A DNA stretch of 64,000 nt from Aerococcus sp. Group 1 (lineage in GTDB: Bacteria; Bacillota; Bacilli; Lactobacillales; Aerococcaceae), in the NCBI RefSeq assembly GCF_000193205.1, contig NC_015278.1, forward strand, positions 1,364,001-1,428,000, in the 5' to 3' direction. The translations under genes were made by a program, and so were the position numbers. Below, one piece after another: positions 46,350-55,378 of this stretch. A model generated the notes under the pieces. That model was given only the letters and a program-made list of their open reading frames with translations. It was not told the origin of the DNA and did not search any database. Each line of letters begins with the position of its first letter. Position 1 is the first letter of the stretch.

Positions 46350-46376
46350 GAGTTGGCCTTTGGCCAGCTCTTTTTT
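46350..46376 (+). terminator. Terminator-like hairpin at the left end of the IS3 element
   Basis: GAGTTGGCC pairs with GGCCAGCTC (one G-T) around TTT, followed by six T. It would stop transcripts coming rightward from glsB into the IS, and so replace the disrupted terminator. Confidence 0.8.
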
Positions 46377-46427
46377 GTTGCTTACAGTTCTTGCTTATTT
46401 CTTGCCGACACATTTACTCAGAAATTT

Positions 46428-46469
46428 AAACTTGTCAAGAGGAAGAGCGTAGCGGCTCTTGATAAGTTT
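46428..46469 (-). terminator. Hairpin just after orfB in the IS3 element
   Basis: AAACTTGTCAAGAG pairs with CTCTTGATAAGTTT (one wobble) around a 14-base loop, 19 bases past the orfB stop. There is no strong T run, so it may protect the mRNA end or work with the next hairpin. Confidence 0.5.
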
Positions 46470-46487
46470 AAAGTTTATGTGTAATCA

Positions 46488-47378
46488 TTAAGCGGCGAAA
46501 GAAGCGTGATGAAGACGAAATTCTATAGGACTCCTAAAATCTAATTTTTCTTTGATTCTTTCACCATTGTAATAGATTATAAAATCTTCAATCGCTTGTG
46601 CTAATTCTTCAAAGGAATGATAAGTCCGACCATAGTAGACTTCTTGTTTTAGTAGACTAAAGAAATTCTCCATTGGCGAATTATCTAAGCAATTTCCTTT
46701 ACGAGACATACTTTGAAAAATTCGGTGATCCTTCAAGAGCCGGGTGTAACTTTTCATTTGATAGGCCCAGCCCTGATCAGAATGAAAGGTTCTTCTGTAT
46801 GGACATAATTTACTTGCTTCAATGGCAGCTTGTAGCCCCTCCAACATGCTTTGTCCATTAGGCTGATGTGTTATCTTAAAAGAAATAATTTCTCGATTAA
46901 ATAGATCCATGTAAGGATCTAAATAGAGTTTTCCAGTTTGATAATTCCCAGAATCATCGGCATAGTAGTATTTAAATTCTGTTGTGTCTGTTGTTATTTT
47001 TTGATAAGGAATGGTCGAATCAAACCGCCGGTTGATACGATTTGGCGCTATCTCTCCAATCGTTCCTTTGTAGGAATTATATTTTCTTGTCTTTCTAGTA
47101 TAGCTAGTGACCTGTATCCCCATAATTTTCATTAGGCGTTGAACTTTGTTTTTACTGACCTTATAACCACGGGAAAGCAGTTCAGCTCGCATTCTTCGAT
47201 AACCATAATCCTTATGGGTTTCTCTGATGTCTTTCATTTCCTCTTTTAAATCGGCATCCTTATCAATTTCCTCATCTTTATTTTTCCAATAAAAGTAGGT
47301 CGATTTAGGAAACTTTAAAACGCTAAGAATATCTTTTAAAGCATATTTTTCATCATGGAGACGTGTGATTTCGGTCAC
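46488..47378 (-). CDS. IS3-family transposase OrfB (DDE integrase domain)
   Basis: A 296-residue protein with the IS3 pattern: HTH_21 region (ETHKDYGYRRMRAEL), then an rve catalytic domain with Asp131 (TTDTTEFKY), Asp201 (FHSDQGWAY) and Glu237 (LDNSPMENFF), spaced DD(35)E. The frame opens at GTG 47378 overlapping the orfA stop (TAGTG). The same frame stays open a little further upstream (KEEIVTEITR), so an OrfAB fusion by frameshifting is possible. No clear X XXY YYZ slippery heptamer is seen. Confidence 0.93.
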   Translation of the reverse strand: MTEITRLHDEKYALKDILSVLKFPKSTYFYWKNKDEEIDKDADLKEEMKDIRETHKDYGYRRMRAELLSRGYKVSKNKVQRLMKIMGIQVTSYTRKTRKYNSYKGTIGEIAPNRINRRFDSTIPYQKITTDTTEFKYYYADDSGNYQTGKLYLDPYMDLFNREIISFKITHQPNGQSMLEGLQAAIEASKLCPYRRTFHSDQGWAYQMKSYTRLLKDHRIFQSMSRKGNCLDNSPMENFFSLLKQEVYYGRTYHSFEELAQAIEDFIIYYNGERIKEKLDFRSPIEFRLHHASFAA

Positions 47379-47914
47379 TATTTCTTCTTTTCTCGCTTGA
47401 CTCTTTGAGCCACACGTCTCCTCAATCCTTTTAAAAATTTGTTCTCAATTTCTAAATCCGTAATCCGTTGTTCAAGTTCCTTTATTTTTGCTTCACTTAA
47501 CTGATTGGTTTCGCTGCTATCCTTTATTTGATTGATTTGTGATTTCTTTTTAGACACTTTAGGTGGCCTTCCTTTCCTCGCGGAAAGGCCATCAAGTCCT
47601 CTTTCATGATAAGCTCTTCGCCAATTAGCGATTAGACTTGGATTATTCATGTTTAATGAATTGGCCAATTCGCGATAACTCATTTCCGTACTTTCATACA
47701 ATTCTATCGCATTTAATTTGAATTCAACAGTATAAACCTGTTGAGTCCGCCTTTTCTTTAAACCATCTACACCAAATTCATAATAGTTATTAACCCACCT
47801 TCGTAAAATAGAAGGATCTATTCCTGCTTTATTAGCTAAGGTTCGATAACTTCCTTTTTTCGCAATATAGTCTCCTACTAAATTCAGTTTAAATTCTAAT
47901 GAATATTTAGACAT
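47378..47914 (-). CDS. IS3-family transposase OrfA (helix-turn-helix)
   Basis: About 178 residues from the ATG at 47914. It has two tandem HTH units (FKLNLVGDYIAKKGSYRTLA with SILRRWVNNY; FKLNAIELYESTEMSYRELA with SLIANWRRAY), then a coiled coil with a basic end, as in IS150-type OrfA. It binds the IS ends. The GGGGG ribosome site lies inside a 14-bp hairpin (47922-47960). A TTG at 47929 is also in frame. Confidence 0.9.
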   Translation of the reverse strand: MSKYSLEFKLNLVGDYIAKKGSYRTLANKAGIDPSILRRWVNNYYEFGVDGLKKRRTQQVYTVEFKLNAIELYESTEMSYRELANSLNMNNPSLIANWRRAYHERGLDGLSARKGRPPKVSKKKSQINQIKDSSETNQLSEAKIKELEQRITDLEIENKFLKGLRRRVAQRVKREKKK

Positions 47915-47921
47915 AAAAATA

Positions 47922-47960
47922 ACCCCCAAAAGTTGAATTCTTAGTCCAACTTTTGGGGGT
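47922..47960 (-). promoter_or_regulatory. Ribosome-site-masking hairpin in front of orfA
   Basis: 47922-47935 and 47947-47960 are perfectly complementary over 14 bases (ACCCCCAAAAGTTG and its complement). The inner arm holds the GGGGG ribosome site of orfA and the outer arm is part of the IS terminal repeat. Transcripts entering from outside would fold and hide the start. Transcripts initiated inside would not. Confidence 0.65.
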
Positions 47961-47966
47961 CACTAC

Positions 47967-47972
47967 ATTTTA
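47967..47972 (+). repeat. Right target-site duplication of the IS3-family element
   Basis: ATTTTA, matching 46310-46315. Confidence 0.55.
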
Positions 47973-47993
47973 ATCAGTGACTCAGGGCTTTTT
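47971..47993. terminator. Right arm of the split glsB/nox terminator
   Basis: TAATCAGTGACTCAGGGC followed by five T is the complement of 46289-46308. It is now separated from its partner by about 1.65 kb, so neither arm alone can form the hairpin. Confidence 0.8.
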
Positions 47994-48010
47994 GCTTTTC
48001 TTAATGGCTG

Positions 48011-49354
48011 CTATTTATCAGCGCTTAAAGCCGCCATAGTGACATAGTTATAAGGTTGGTTATAGTGAGGCAAGAAGAAGATATCTAGGAGTTGTAATTT
48101 ATCCATGGTTAATTCTTCTTGGATTGCTAAGGAGAACATGTGGATTAATTGGTGCATATCGTAATGAGAAGCTAATTGGGCACCTACGATCCGGTTACCT
48201 TCTTCAGTATAGACAATCCGAATTTTTACCTTTTCATTCTTTTCTTCTGGCATAAAGCCTGGTAATTGTAAGTCTTCATAGTCAACAAATTTCACTGGAA
48301 TATCGGCTTTTTTCGCAGCCTTAATACTTAAACCGGTGGAAACTAATTTCAAGTCAAAGATTTCAATTCCGTTAGAGCCTTGGACGCCAGCGCCGTCAAT
48401 GGCAGTCCCTGCTGCATTATGGGCACCAACGATTCCGGCACGAACTGCATTACTTGCTAAAGCAATATAGGTAGTATCTTGCAAAGCATTGGAATAGTTG
48501 GTTGCACAGTCGCCCACAGCATAAACATCTGGGTCAGAGGTTTGGAAACCACGGTTTACTAAATATGCGCCATTACCGAAACGTTCCAGGTAGTCTTCAC
48601 CAAGGTTTGAATTAGGTCTAAAGCCGATACAGTTAATCACAGCATCCACTTCATATTGGCCTTTATCGGTTTTTAGTCCAGTGACCCGTCCATTTTCACC
48701 TAAATATTCTTGGGCGAATTCACCGTAATGGGTCTCAATCCCGTTTTCTTTAAGGTTTTCATCCATTAATTGGGAGAACTCTTTGTCATAGTAGGAAGCC
48801 AAACAAGTATCTTCAGCATCGAATAATAATACATTCTTACCACGACGTCTTGCTGCTTCAGCAATTTCTACCCCAATATAACCGGCACCAATAACTGCTA
48901 CGGTATCAACGCCTTCTTTGCTGAGTTCTTGGTCAACCGCTTGGCCTTCTTGGAAGAGTTTTAAGAAGTGAATGCCATCTAAGTCTTTACCAGGTAAGTT
49001 AGGAGCAATTGGTGCAGACCCTTCAGCAAGAATTAATTTGTCATAAGATTCTTCAATTTCTTGCCCATCTTTTGTTTTGGCATAAACGACCTTCTTATCA
49101 AAATCAACCTTTTCCACATTAGTTTCCAAAGAAATTTTAGCACCTTTGGCTTCAAAATCTTCTGGTTTAGTATAGAAAAGTCCTTCATAGCCATCGATTT
49201 GGCGACCTACCCATAAGGCAGTCCCGCAGCCTAAATAACTTAAGTTTGAGTTACGGTCAAGCATGACTAATTCATTGCCTTCTCCATAATTATCTAAAAT
49301 AGTATTTGCCGCTGCAATCCCAGCATGGTTTGTACCAACAATTACAAATTTCAT
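48011..49354 (-). CDS. nox: NADH oxidase / CoA-disulfide reductase family flavoprotein
   Basis: A 447-residue FAD/NAD enzyme. The FAD motif is VIVGTNHAGIAAANTI, the redox cysteine lies in NLSYLGCGTALWVG, the NAD-binding motif is VAVIGAGYIGVEIAEAARRR, and there is a second FAD motif (DVYAVGDCA) and a C-terminal dimerisation domain. The single cysteine is typical of water-forming NADH oxidases of lactic acid bacteria, which regenerate NAD and remove oxygen. CoA-disulfide reductase cannot be excluded. A cre-like site lies upstream. Its terminator is split by the IS. Confidence 0.9.
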   Translation of the reverse strand: MKFVIVGTNHAGIAAANTILDNYGEGNELVMLDRNSNLSYLGCGTALWVGRQIDGYEGLFYTKPEDFEAKGAKISLETNVEKVDFDKKVVYAKTKDGQEIEESYDKLILAEGSAPIAPNLPGKDLDGIHFLKLFQEGQAVDQELSKEGVDTVAVIGAGYIGVEIAEAARRRGKNVLLFDAEDTCLASYYDKEFSQLMDENLKENGIETHYGEFAQEYLGENGRVTGLKTDKGQYEVDAVINCIGFRPNSNLGEDYLERFGNGAYLVNRGFQTSDPDVYAVGDCATNYSNALQDTTYIALASNAVRAGIVGAHNAAGTAIDGAGVQGSNGIEIFDLKLVSTGLSIKAAKKADIPVKFVDYEDLQLPGFMPEEKNEKVKIRIVYTEEGNRIVGAQLASHYDMHQLIHMFSLAIQEELTMDKLQLLDIFFLPHYNQPYNYVTMAALSADK

Positions 49355-49410
49355 TTTGCTACCTCCTAAATTTTGTACTATTTTCTACATGTTTATTATA
49401 TCACGAAGTC

Positions 49411-49426
49411 ATGTAAGCGCTATTTA
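49411..49426. promoter_or_regulatory. cre-like site upstream of nox
   Basis: ATGTAAGCGCTATTTA matches the catabolite-responsive element consensus WTGNAARCGNWWNCA except near its end. It lies next to a TATAAT-like hexamer about 45 bases upstream of nox, where CcpA control would be plausible. Confidence 0.45.
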
Positions 49427-49573
49427 TATTAGCAAATTAGCGTAAAATCAAGGTAAAAAGACACAATTTGTATTTATTTTCACTAACTAGATACAATTAT
49501 TGTTTATTTTATAACTAAATTAACTTTCCACTTTCCTTTTTTGTTTTTATTTACCCTCTTCTATGGATTAGAC

Positions 49574-49615
49574 AAAAAAACTACCCCAATCAAGCTAGTA
49601 ATCTGATTGGAATAG
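49574..49615 (-). terminator. Terminator after the cold-shock-like gene
   Basis: On the minus strand CTATTCCAATCA pairs with TGATTGGGGTAG (two mismatches), followed by seven T. It ends the ileS transcript. Confidence 0.85.
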
Positions 49616-49624
49616 CTTATTCAT

Positions 49625-49828
49625 TTATTGAACGTTCACCGCTTGAGGGCCTCTTTGTCCCCAAGCAATTTCAAAAGCTAGAAGATCATTGACCAGCATT
49701 TTTTCATAGTCAGCTGCCTGTAAGGCAGTCCGGTGGATAAAAACTTCTTTTTCAAAATAGGGATGAAGGACTTGAATAAAACCATAGCCACGTTTTTCAT
49801 CGTATGACTTTAAAATTCCTTGGTACAT
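49625..49828 (-). CDS. Small cold-shock-domain-like protein
   Basis: A 67-residue protein with a cold-shock fold signature: RNP1-like RGYGFIQV and RNP2-like VFIH, and a C-terminal GPQAVNVQ as in CspA proteins. The first strand (MYQGILKSYDEK) departs from the usual GxVKWFN, so it is an atypical member. It probably binds single-stranded nucleic acid. It starts two bases after the ileS stop, so expression is tied to ileS. Confidence 0.8.
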   Translation of the reverse strand: MYQGILKSYDEKRGYGFIQVLHPYFEKEVFIHRTALQAADYEKMLVNDLLAFEIAWGQRGPQAVNVQ

Positions 49829-49830
49829 GA

Positions 49831-52614
49831 CTAATCTTCCTCTTTGACTAGTGCTTCAGGGAAGTTTTTAAGGACGATATCAGCACAACGTTGGCAAAGA
49901 CTTTCTGCTCCTTCAACACTACCTACTGAAGGATAAACGCCCCGGCAACGGTCACACACCTTACCATCAGCCGGAACGATGGCAATGGCATAGTCCTCGT
50001 AATCGGCGGCTTGGTCACCTGCTTCTTGATAGTCTTTAATTTCTAACTGGGAAACAATCAGATAAGTTTTTAGGTCTTCCCCAATGCTTTCCAAGAATTG
50101 GCGACTATCTTCCTTAGCATAAACAATGACCTTGGCCTCTAAAGACTTACCGATCACTTTTTCGTTACGGGCGCTTTCTAAGCTATGGTTAACGTCACCT
50201 CTAAAGTTAAAGAATTTTTCCCATTTTGCTTTTAATGCTTCAGCATTGCTATAGTCTTCTACTTTAGGGAAGTCTGCTAATTGGACATAGTCCTCAGCTT
50301 CACCCATGTAGGACCAAATTTCTTCTGTGGTATGGGGAATAATTGGAGTAAGCAGGATAGTCATTTTCTTTAACACTTCGTACATTACCGTTTGCATGTT
50401 GCGCCGTTTAGGATCATCGGCTAAGAGAATATAAGTAACATCCTTGGAATAGTCCAAATAGAAACTAGACATGACTTGGGTGAGGAAATTAATGATTTCT
50501 TGGTAAATACTGTTGAAATCATAATGATTGTAGTAATCAATGACATGGTCAACTAATTCATTAAGTAGGACCAAGATATATTGATCAATACTGTCAAGGT
50601 CATCATAAGCGACATAATTTTCTTTGGCATCGAAGTCAAAGAGATTTCCTAAAGTAAAGCGCAAGGTATTCCGGATCTTCCGATAAGACTCAGCCACTTG
50701 ACCCAGGATATCATCAGAAATACGAACATCATAGCGGGAATCTACTGAAGCCACCCAGAGGCGTAAAATATCTGCCCCACGTTGGTCACAGACATCATTA
50801 GGAGAGACGGTGTTTCCTAATGACTTACTCATTTTACGTCCTTCCCCATCGTTAACAAAGCCTTGGGAAACGACTTCCTTATAAGGCGCATGGTCATTAA
50901 CGGCAACAGAAGTTAAGAGACTAGAATTAAACCAACCACGGTATTGGTCAGACCCTTCCAGATACATATCTGCTGGATAGGAAAGTTCATCTCGAGTTTG
51001 TAAAACCCCAGCCCATGATGAACCTGAGTCAAACCAAACATCCATAATGTCATTTTCCTTGGTGAATTGACCATTAGGCGAATGTTCATTTTCGTAACCC
51101 TCTGGAAGTAAGTCCTTGGCTTCTTTTTCAAACCAAATATTTGACCCATGTTCTTCGAAGAGCTTGGCTACATGGTCAATGGTTTCTTCGCTAATGATCG
51201 GTGTGCCGTCTTCTGCATAGAAAATAGGTAGTGGAACTCCCCAAACCCTTTGTCTAGAGATGACCCAGTCACCCCGGTCGCGAATCATGTTATAGATCCG
51301 GTGTTGACCAGAAGGATGCCACCAAGTCACTTCATTATTGATAACATCTAGGGTCTTTTCACGTATTTTATCTACTGAACAGAACCATTGAGGGAGGGCT
51401 CTAAAAATAACTGGTTTCTTGGTCCGCCAGTCATGGGGATAACTATGGACAAAGTATTCTACCTTTAATAAGGTGCCATTTTTAGTCATTTTATCAATGA
51501 CTAAGTCGTTCCCTTCTTCGTAGAAGATCCCTTCTAAGCCTTCAGCTTCATCAGTAAAACACCCTTGGTCATCCACAGGGGACAAGACATCTAAGCCATA
51601 TTTAACCCCGACATAGTAGTCATCTTCCCCATGACCAGGCGCCGTATGAACTAAACCAGTACCTGATTCAGTGGTCACATGGTCCCCCAGGATGAGTAGT
51701 AATTCGCGGTCATAGAATGGGTGGTTGGCCTTCATCAATTCCAGATCTTGACCTAAGACTCTATCTTCAACATGATAATCGGCCCATTGGAATTTTTCTG
51801 CTAAACTTTCTAGCAATTCGCTAGCAACGACATAGTGATGACCATTGACTGCCACTAAACTGTATTCGATTTGTGGATGAACTGCAATAGCTTCACTAGC
51901 AGGCAAGGTCCATGGTGTGGTGGTCCAGATAATAAATTCAGTATCCTCTGGTAATTTGCCCTTAGTATCCTTGGCCTTGAAGGCAGCATAGATACTTGGG
52001 GTTTCCACGTCTTTATATTCAATTTCCGCCTCAGCTAAGGTCGATTCACTTGAAGGTGACCAATAGACCGGTTTATTCCCCCGATAAATTAAGCCCTTCT
52101 TAGCCATTTCACCAAAAACACGAATTTCTTGGGCTTCAAACTTTTTAGTATAGGTAATATAAGGGTCTTCCCAATCCCCTTGTCCCCCTAAGCGTTTAAA
52201 GTCTTGGCGTTGGCTATCGATTTGTTGGCTCGCGTAATCTTGACAGATCTGACGAAATTCAGCTGTCGACATTGACTTACGGTCCACTCCTGAATTAGTC
52301 ACCGCTTGTTCAATCGGTAGGCCGTGGGTATCCCAGCCAGGCACATAGGGACTATAGTAGCCCTGCATGTTTTTAGAACGGACAATGATATCCTTGGTAA
52401 TCTTATTTAAAGCATGACCAATATGAATATTTCCATTGGCATAGGGAGGGCCATCATGGAGCACAAAGGGTTCATTGTCCTTATTTTGGCTCAAACGTCT
52501 TTCATAGACCTGATTTTCTTCCCATTCTTTTTGACGTTCTGGTTCTTTTTTGGGTAAATTTCCCCGCATAGGAAACTTCGTTTTTCCTAAGTTTAAAGTA
52601 TCTTTCATTTTCAT
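49831..52614 (-). CDS. ileS: Isoleucyl-tRNA synthetase
   Basis: A 927-residue class Ia synthetase with HIGH ([16 protein letters not shown]), an editing domain, KMSKS ([10 protein letters not shown]) and a C-terminal zinc-binding domain ([11 protein letters not shown] and CQRCADI). The length is typical of the bacterial type. It charges tRNA-Ile. A T-box leader with terminator lies directly upstream, so transcription should rise when tRNA-Ile is uncharged. It leads a unit with the cold-shock-like gene. Confidence 0.97.
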   Translation of the reverse strand: MKMKDTLNLGKTKFPMRGNLPKKEPERQKEWEENQVYERRLSQNKDNEPFVLHDGPPYANGNIHIGHALNKITKDIIVRSKNMQGYYSPYVPGWDTHGLPIEQAVTNSGVDRKSMSTAEFRQICQDYASQQIDSQRQDFKRLGGQGDWEDPYITYTKKFEAQEIRVFGEMAKKGLIYRGNKPVYWSPSSESTLAEAEIEYKDVETPSIYAAFKAKDTKGKLPEDTEFIIWTTTPWTLPASEAIAVHPQIEYSLVAVNGHHYVVASELLESLAEKFQWADYHVEDRVLGQDLELMKANHPFYDRELLLILGDHVTTESGTGLVHTAPGHGEDDYYVGVKYGLDVLSPVDDQGCFTDEAEGLEGIFYEEGNDLVIDKMTKNGTLLKVEYFVHSYPHDWRTKKPVIFRALPQWFCSVDKIREKTLDVINNEVTWWHPSGQHRIYNMIRDRGDWVISRQRVWGVPLPIFYAEDGTPIISEETIDHVAKLFEEHGSNIWFEKEAKDLLPEGYENEHSPNGQFTKENDIMDVWFDSGSSWAGVLQTRDELSYPADMYLEGSDQYRGWFNSSLLTSVAVNDHAPYKEVVSQGFVNDGEGRKMSKSLGNTVSPNDVCDQRGADILRLWVASVDSRYDVRISDDILGQVAESYRKIRNTLRFTLGNLFDFDAKENYVAYDDLDSIDQYILVLLNELVDHVIDYYNHYDFNSIYQEIINFLTQVMSSFYLDYSKDVTYILLADDPKRRNMQTVMYEVLKKMTILLTPIIPHTTEEIWSYMGEAEDYVQLADFPKVEDYSNAEALKAKWEKFFNFRGDVNHSLESARNEKVIGKSLEAKVIVYAKEDSRQFLESIGEDLKTYLIVSQLEIKDYQEAGDQAADYEDYAIAIVPADGKVCDRCRGVYPSVGSVEGAESLCQRCADIVLKNFPEALVKEED

Positions 52615-52640
52615 ATATCAATTGCTTCCTCTCATTAAAA

Positions 52641-52870
52641 TAAAAAAACACACCGCCCAAAGGGACGATGTGTGCTCGTGGTACCACCCAATTTTACAGA
52701 TAAAGTTCTGCCTTAAAGTCTTAACGCAACTAACGGCCCAGCTTACTCTACATGTTCAGCTAAACAGGTCAACAGATGATAATCTAAGGCCATAATCATC
52801 TATCTCGCACCCCACATAGACTCGCTCAGATTAAAGTACCTTAAACCGTGTTCTGTTATAAATCTTATTG
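52641..52870 (-). ncRNA. T-box leader of ileS
   Basis: The T-box core TGGGTGGTACCACG lies at 52677-52690 (minus strand). It is followed by a terminator hairpin (52648-52673, ACACATCGTCCC/GGGCGGTGTGT) and seven T. About 180 bases upstream are rich in self-complementary segments (GATGATTATGG with ATTATCATC), fitting stem I. The specifier codon could not be fixed by eye; from the gene it should be an Ile codon. Confidence 0.93.
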
Positions 52871-52876
52871 CAATCA

Positions 52877-52905
52877 ATTATACGCAAGAAAAGCTAAATT
52901 TTCAA
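52877..52905 (-). promoter_or_regulatory. Promoter of ileS
   Basis: On the minus strand TTGAAA (52900-52905) and TATAAT (52877-52882) are separated by 17 bases, just upstream of the T-box. Confidence 0.85.
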
Positions 52906-52933
52906 CTTCAAAATAGATCCCATTTGCTCAGTT

Positions 52934-53626
52934 TTAATTATCGCTATCCAGTTTCTCTGCTTCTTCATCAAATAGTTTTTGTGCCTCTTCAGGCATTTGC
53001 GCCGGTTGGTCACCAGAAGCTTGGTCAAAAAATTCTTTTTGAGCTTGTTTATGCTTAGCCTCATCCAAAGCTTCTTGGTAGAGTTGGTCAGCTTCCTGGT
53101 TACGTACCTGGAAACTCTCCTCAGCTAGGACTTCGTCCAATACCGGTGTCTCCACTTTTTCTTCTTCTTGATCTTCAAAGAGTTCTTGCCATTGCGGATC
53201 ATCTAAAACTTCTTTTGCATTATTAATCAAGCCTTGCATTTGGAAGATGTAGTAACGCGACATTTCCCTGAGCCGTGATTTCTCTTTAACAATGGTATTG
53301 GCTTTATCCGCTGCCGTTTGTAGGAGTTTTTGGGCTTCCGATTCGGCTTTTTGAATAATAAGATCAGCCTCATTCAAGCTATCCGCGCGCACCCGGTCAG
53401 CGGCTTGTTGGGCAACTACTATAGACCGATTCACTGAGGCTTCTCGTTCACGATATTCATCGAGCTGGTTATTGACATCGTATAATTCTTGTTGCAAATA
53501 TTGATTATTGGTCTCCAGATTATCCATGACCATGGAAAGCTCTTTGAGATAAGCGTCGACCTCTTTTTTATCATAACCCCGCATTTTGCTATTAAATGTT
53601 TTTTCTCTAACTTGTTTAGCTTGCAT
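52934..53626 (-). CDS. divIVA: Cell division protein DivIVA
   Basis: A 230-residue coiled-coil protein with the DivIVA N-terminal lipid-binding signature (VREKTFNSKMRGYDKKEVDAYL) and long heptad repeats, ending in an acidic, Gln-rich tail. It marks negatively curved membrane at poles and septa. It is last in the ftsZ-ylmE-ylmG-ylmH-divIVA row, upstream of ileS, the standard Gram-positive order. Confidence 0.94.
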   Translation of the reverse strand: MQAKQVREKTFNSKMRGYDKKEVDAYLKELSMVMDNLETNNQYLQQELYDVNNQLDEYREREASVNRSIVVAQQAADRVRADSLNEADLIIQKAESEAQKLLQTAADKANTIVKEKSRLREMSRYYIFQMQGLINNAKEVLDDPQWQELFEDQEEEKVETPVLDEVLAEESFQVRNQEADQLYQEALDEAKHKQAQKEFFDQASGDQPAQMPEEAQKLFDEEAEKLDSDN

Positions 53627-53639
53627 CGAAAGTAACCTC

Positions 53640-54425
53640 CTAGCGATTTTCTAAACGACTTAATTGTACCCGATACTTTCCCTTTTTGCTGACCTTAAGC
53701 ACCTTGTCTAAGCGCAGCCGACCATGATGTCTAAGCGATAAAATATCTCCTTCTGAAACTGTTTGAGCACTATTGGTTAAGGGCATCCAATTGTATTTTA
53801 CTAAGCCTGCTTCAATAGCCGATTTTACTTTTGAGCGCGACAAGTTAAAGCCCTCGCTCAAAACCAGATCCATACGAAAAGAAGCTAGTGATCTTTCCAA
53901 GGGCTGCCATGGGTCTGCCACTTGGATCCTATCAGCAAAATCAACGGCTTCTAATTTAACACTGACTTTTCCAATACGCTGAATTTGGCTATTTACAAAG
54001 TCAATGAGAGAAGCATCAATAAAAAATTGCCAGTCTAAGTCAGAGTGAATAATATCGCCAATTCGATTTCTTTGTAAACCTTGTCCCAATAAAGTCCCTA
54101 AGACTTGGCGATGTTCAATATGGTTGAACTTGGCGGCATAATTAATCTGAATCAGGCTAATGTTAAAATCACCATCATTGACCTCCTCATAGCGAGGAGC
54201 AATGATCATCCGGCGCATTTCAGCTTGAGGATAACCGCCAAAATCTATAACCTGTATGTCTTCATCTTTACCAATGATGGAATAAACAATGGCCTGCTCT
54301 CTAGGATCCAAAAAGTGGCTTAGAAAGGGTTGAAAGGATGAAGCCACTCGATTTTTCCAATTAATCACCTGGTCAACAAAGTCTGCCTCACTCGGCAAGA
54401 AATGCATCAAAGTCGAATCGGTCAT
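53640..54425 (-). CDS. ylmH: YlmH-family S4-domain RNA-binding protein
   Basis: A 261-residue protein. The N-terminal two thirds match YlmH (HFLDPREQAIVYSIIGKDED; RNRIGDI), and the C-terminus is an S4 RNA-binding domain (GFNLSRSKVKSAIEAGLVKY). YlmH binds ribosomes or RNA and has been linked to ribosome rescue in Bacillus. It sits between ylmG and divIVA. Confidence 0.9.
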   Translation of the reverse strand: MTDSTLMHFLPSEADFVDQVINWKNRVASSFQPFLSHFLDPREQAIVYSIIGKDEDIQVIDFGGYPQAEMRRMIIAPRYEEVNDGDFNISLIQINYAAKFNHIEHRQVLGTLLGQGLQRNRIGDIIHSDLDWQFFIDASLIDFVNSQIQRIGKVSVKLEAVDFADRIQVADPWQPLERSLASFRMDLVLSEGFNLSRSKVKSAIEAGLVKYNWMPLTNSAQTVSEGDILSLRHHGRLRLDKVLKVSKKGKYRVQLSRLENR

Positions 54426-54442
54426 CTCAAATAACAGTCCTT

Positions 54443-54691
54443 CTAGCGTAAAACATTTAAGCCACTAATGGCTAATTCTAAGACTAAGATGGCTACAATA
54501 GGGCTAAAACTAATGCCGCCGATCGGTGGGATTATCCGTTCAAACCAGTCAATATAGGGCCTGACGATCCGGTCCAATAATTGGCCCAAACGGCTCTGTC
54601 TAGCACCTGGCAACCAGGATAAAAGTGCCCAAACGATGATAACAGAAATATATATTTGCAATACATTTTGAATAAAATTAATCATTAACAT
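54443..54691 (-). CDS. ylmG: YggT/YlmG-family membrane protein
   Basis: An 82-residue protein with two membrane helices and the YggT motif (LLSWLPGARQSRLGQLLDRI; PYIDWFERIIPPIGGISFSP). Its role is unclear but it is associated with division-gene clusters. It follows ylmE by 14 bases; the sepF gene usually found between them is missing. Confidence 0.92.
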   Translation of the reverse strand: MLMINFIQNVLQIYISVIIVWALLSWLPGARQSRLGQLLDRIVRPYIDWFERIIPPIGGISFSPIVAILVLELAISGLNVLR

Positions 54692-54705
54692 TCCTACCTT
54701 TTTGG

Positions 54706-55374
54706 CTAGTCTTTGAAGAAAGCTGCCCCTACTCGAATAAAGCTGGCCCTTTCTTTAATGGCAAGTGGATAGTCTTGGCTCATTCCCATGCTAAGCTCGG
54801 TGCAAGGAGCGTGCATCCATTGCTGGTCAGCAACTTGGTCACGCAAGCTTGCCAATTGTCTAAAAATTTCTTGAACTTCTGAGTCACTGGCGGCACTCGG
54901 AGCCATGGTCATCAGACCAACTACCTTGATTTTCTTAAATTCAGCTAATTGTTTGATGAAGGGAAGGGTCTCTTCCTTTGTTAGACCATGTTTGGAAGTT
55001 TCTCCAGATATATTCACTTCAACAAAACATTTAATCTCTTTGGCCGCCCGCTTGTCGATCTCTTTAGCTATCTTTATACGGTCTAAGGCATGGTAATAGT
55101 CGATTTCATTAATAACCTCTTTGACCTTTCGTGACTGCAAAGGCCCGATTAAATGCCAAATCACATCATCCGGCATAGCTGCTTTTTTAGCTAATAAGCC
55201 TTGGACATAATTTTCTGCAAAGTGACGGATGCCACAATGGTATACTGCCATGGCCTCTTCAGGACTATGATATTTAGAAACGCAAATCAGCGTGACCTTG
55301 TTTGAAGAACACGCTGATTGCTTAGTATCCTCTATGATACCTTCAATTTGTTTTACATTCGCTTGAATCGTCAT
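54706..55374 (-). CDS. ylmE: YggS/YlmE-family PLP homeostasis protein
   Basis: A 222-residue alanine-racemase-fold protein with the PLP Lys in TLICVSKYHSPEEAM, HLIGPLQSRKV, and the phosphate-binding end ELSMGMSQDYPLAI. It buffers pyridoxal phosphate and has no clear enzyme activity. It starts four bases after the ftsZ stop. Confidence 0.92.
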   Translation of the reverse strand: MTIQANVKQIEGIIEDTKQSACSSNKVTLICVSKYHSPEEAMAVYHCGIRHFAENYVQGLLAKKAAMPDDVIWHLIGPLQSRKVKEVINEIDYYHALDRIKIAKEIDKRAAKEIKCFVEVNISGETSKHGLTKEETLPFIKQLAEFKKIKVVGLMTMAPSAASDSEVQEIFRQLASLRDQVADQQWMHAPCTELSMGMSQDYPLAIKERASFIRVGAAFFKD

Positions 55375-55378
55375 GATC

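Larger units (their letters stand above)
46316..47966 (-). mobile_element. IS3-family (IS150-like) insertion sequence
   Basis: About 1651 bp. The left end TGGTGACCCCAATAAGTTGG and the right end read inward (TAGTGACCCCCAAAAGTTGG) are imperfect inverted repeats. It contains the overlapping orfA and orfB on the minus strand, both apparently intact, plus several hairpins. ATTTT(A) repeats flank it. It landed in the loop of the glsB/nox terminator. End positions are accurate to a base or two. Confidence 0.9.

Noticed and set aside
46302-46484. 60-residue rightward ORF at the left end of the IS3 element
   Set aside because: It starts outside the IS, crosses the IS boundary and the hairpin at 46350, and has no start signals.
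46285-47993. Long inverted repeat flanking the IS3-family element taken as the IS termini
   Set aside because: The element's own ends (TGGTGACCCC and its partner) lie inside; the outer repeat is explained by a terminator hairpin that was interrupted.
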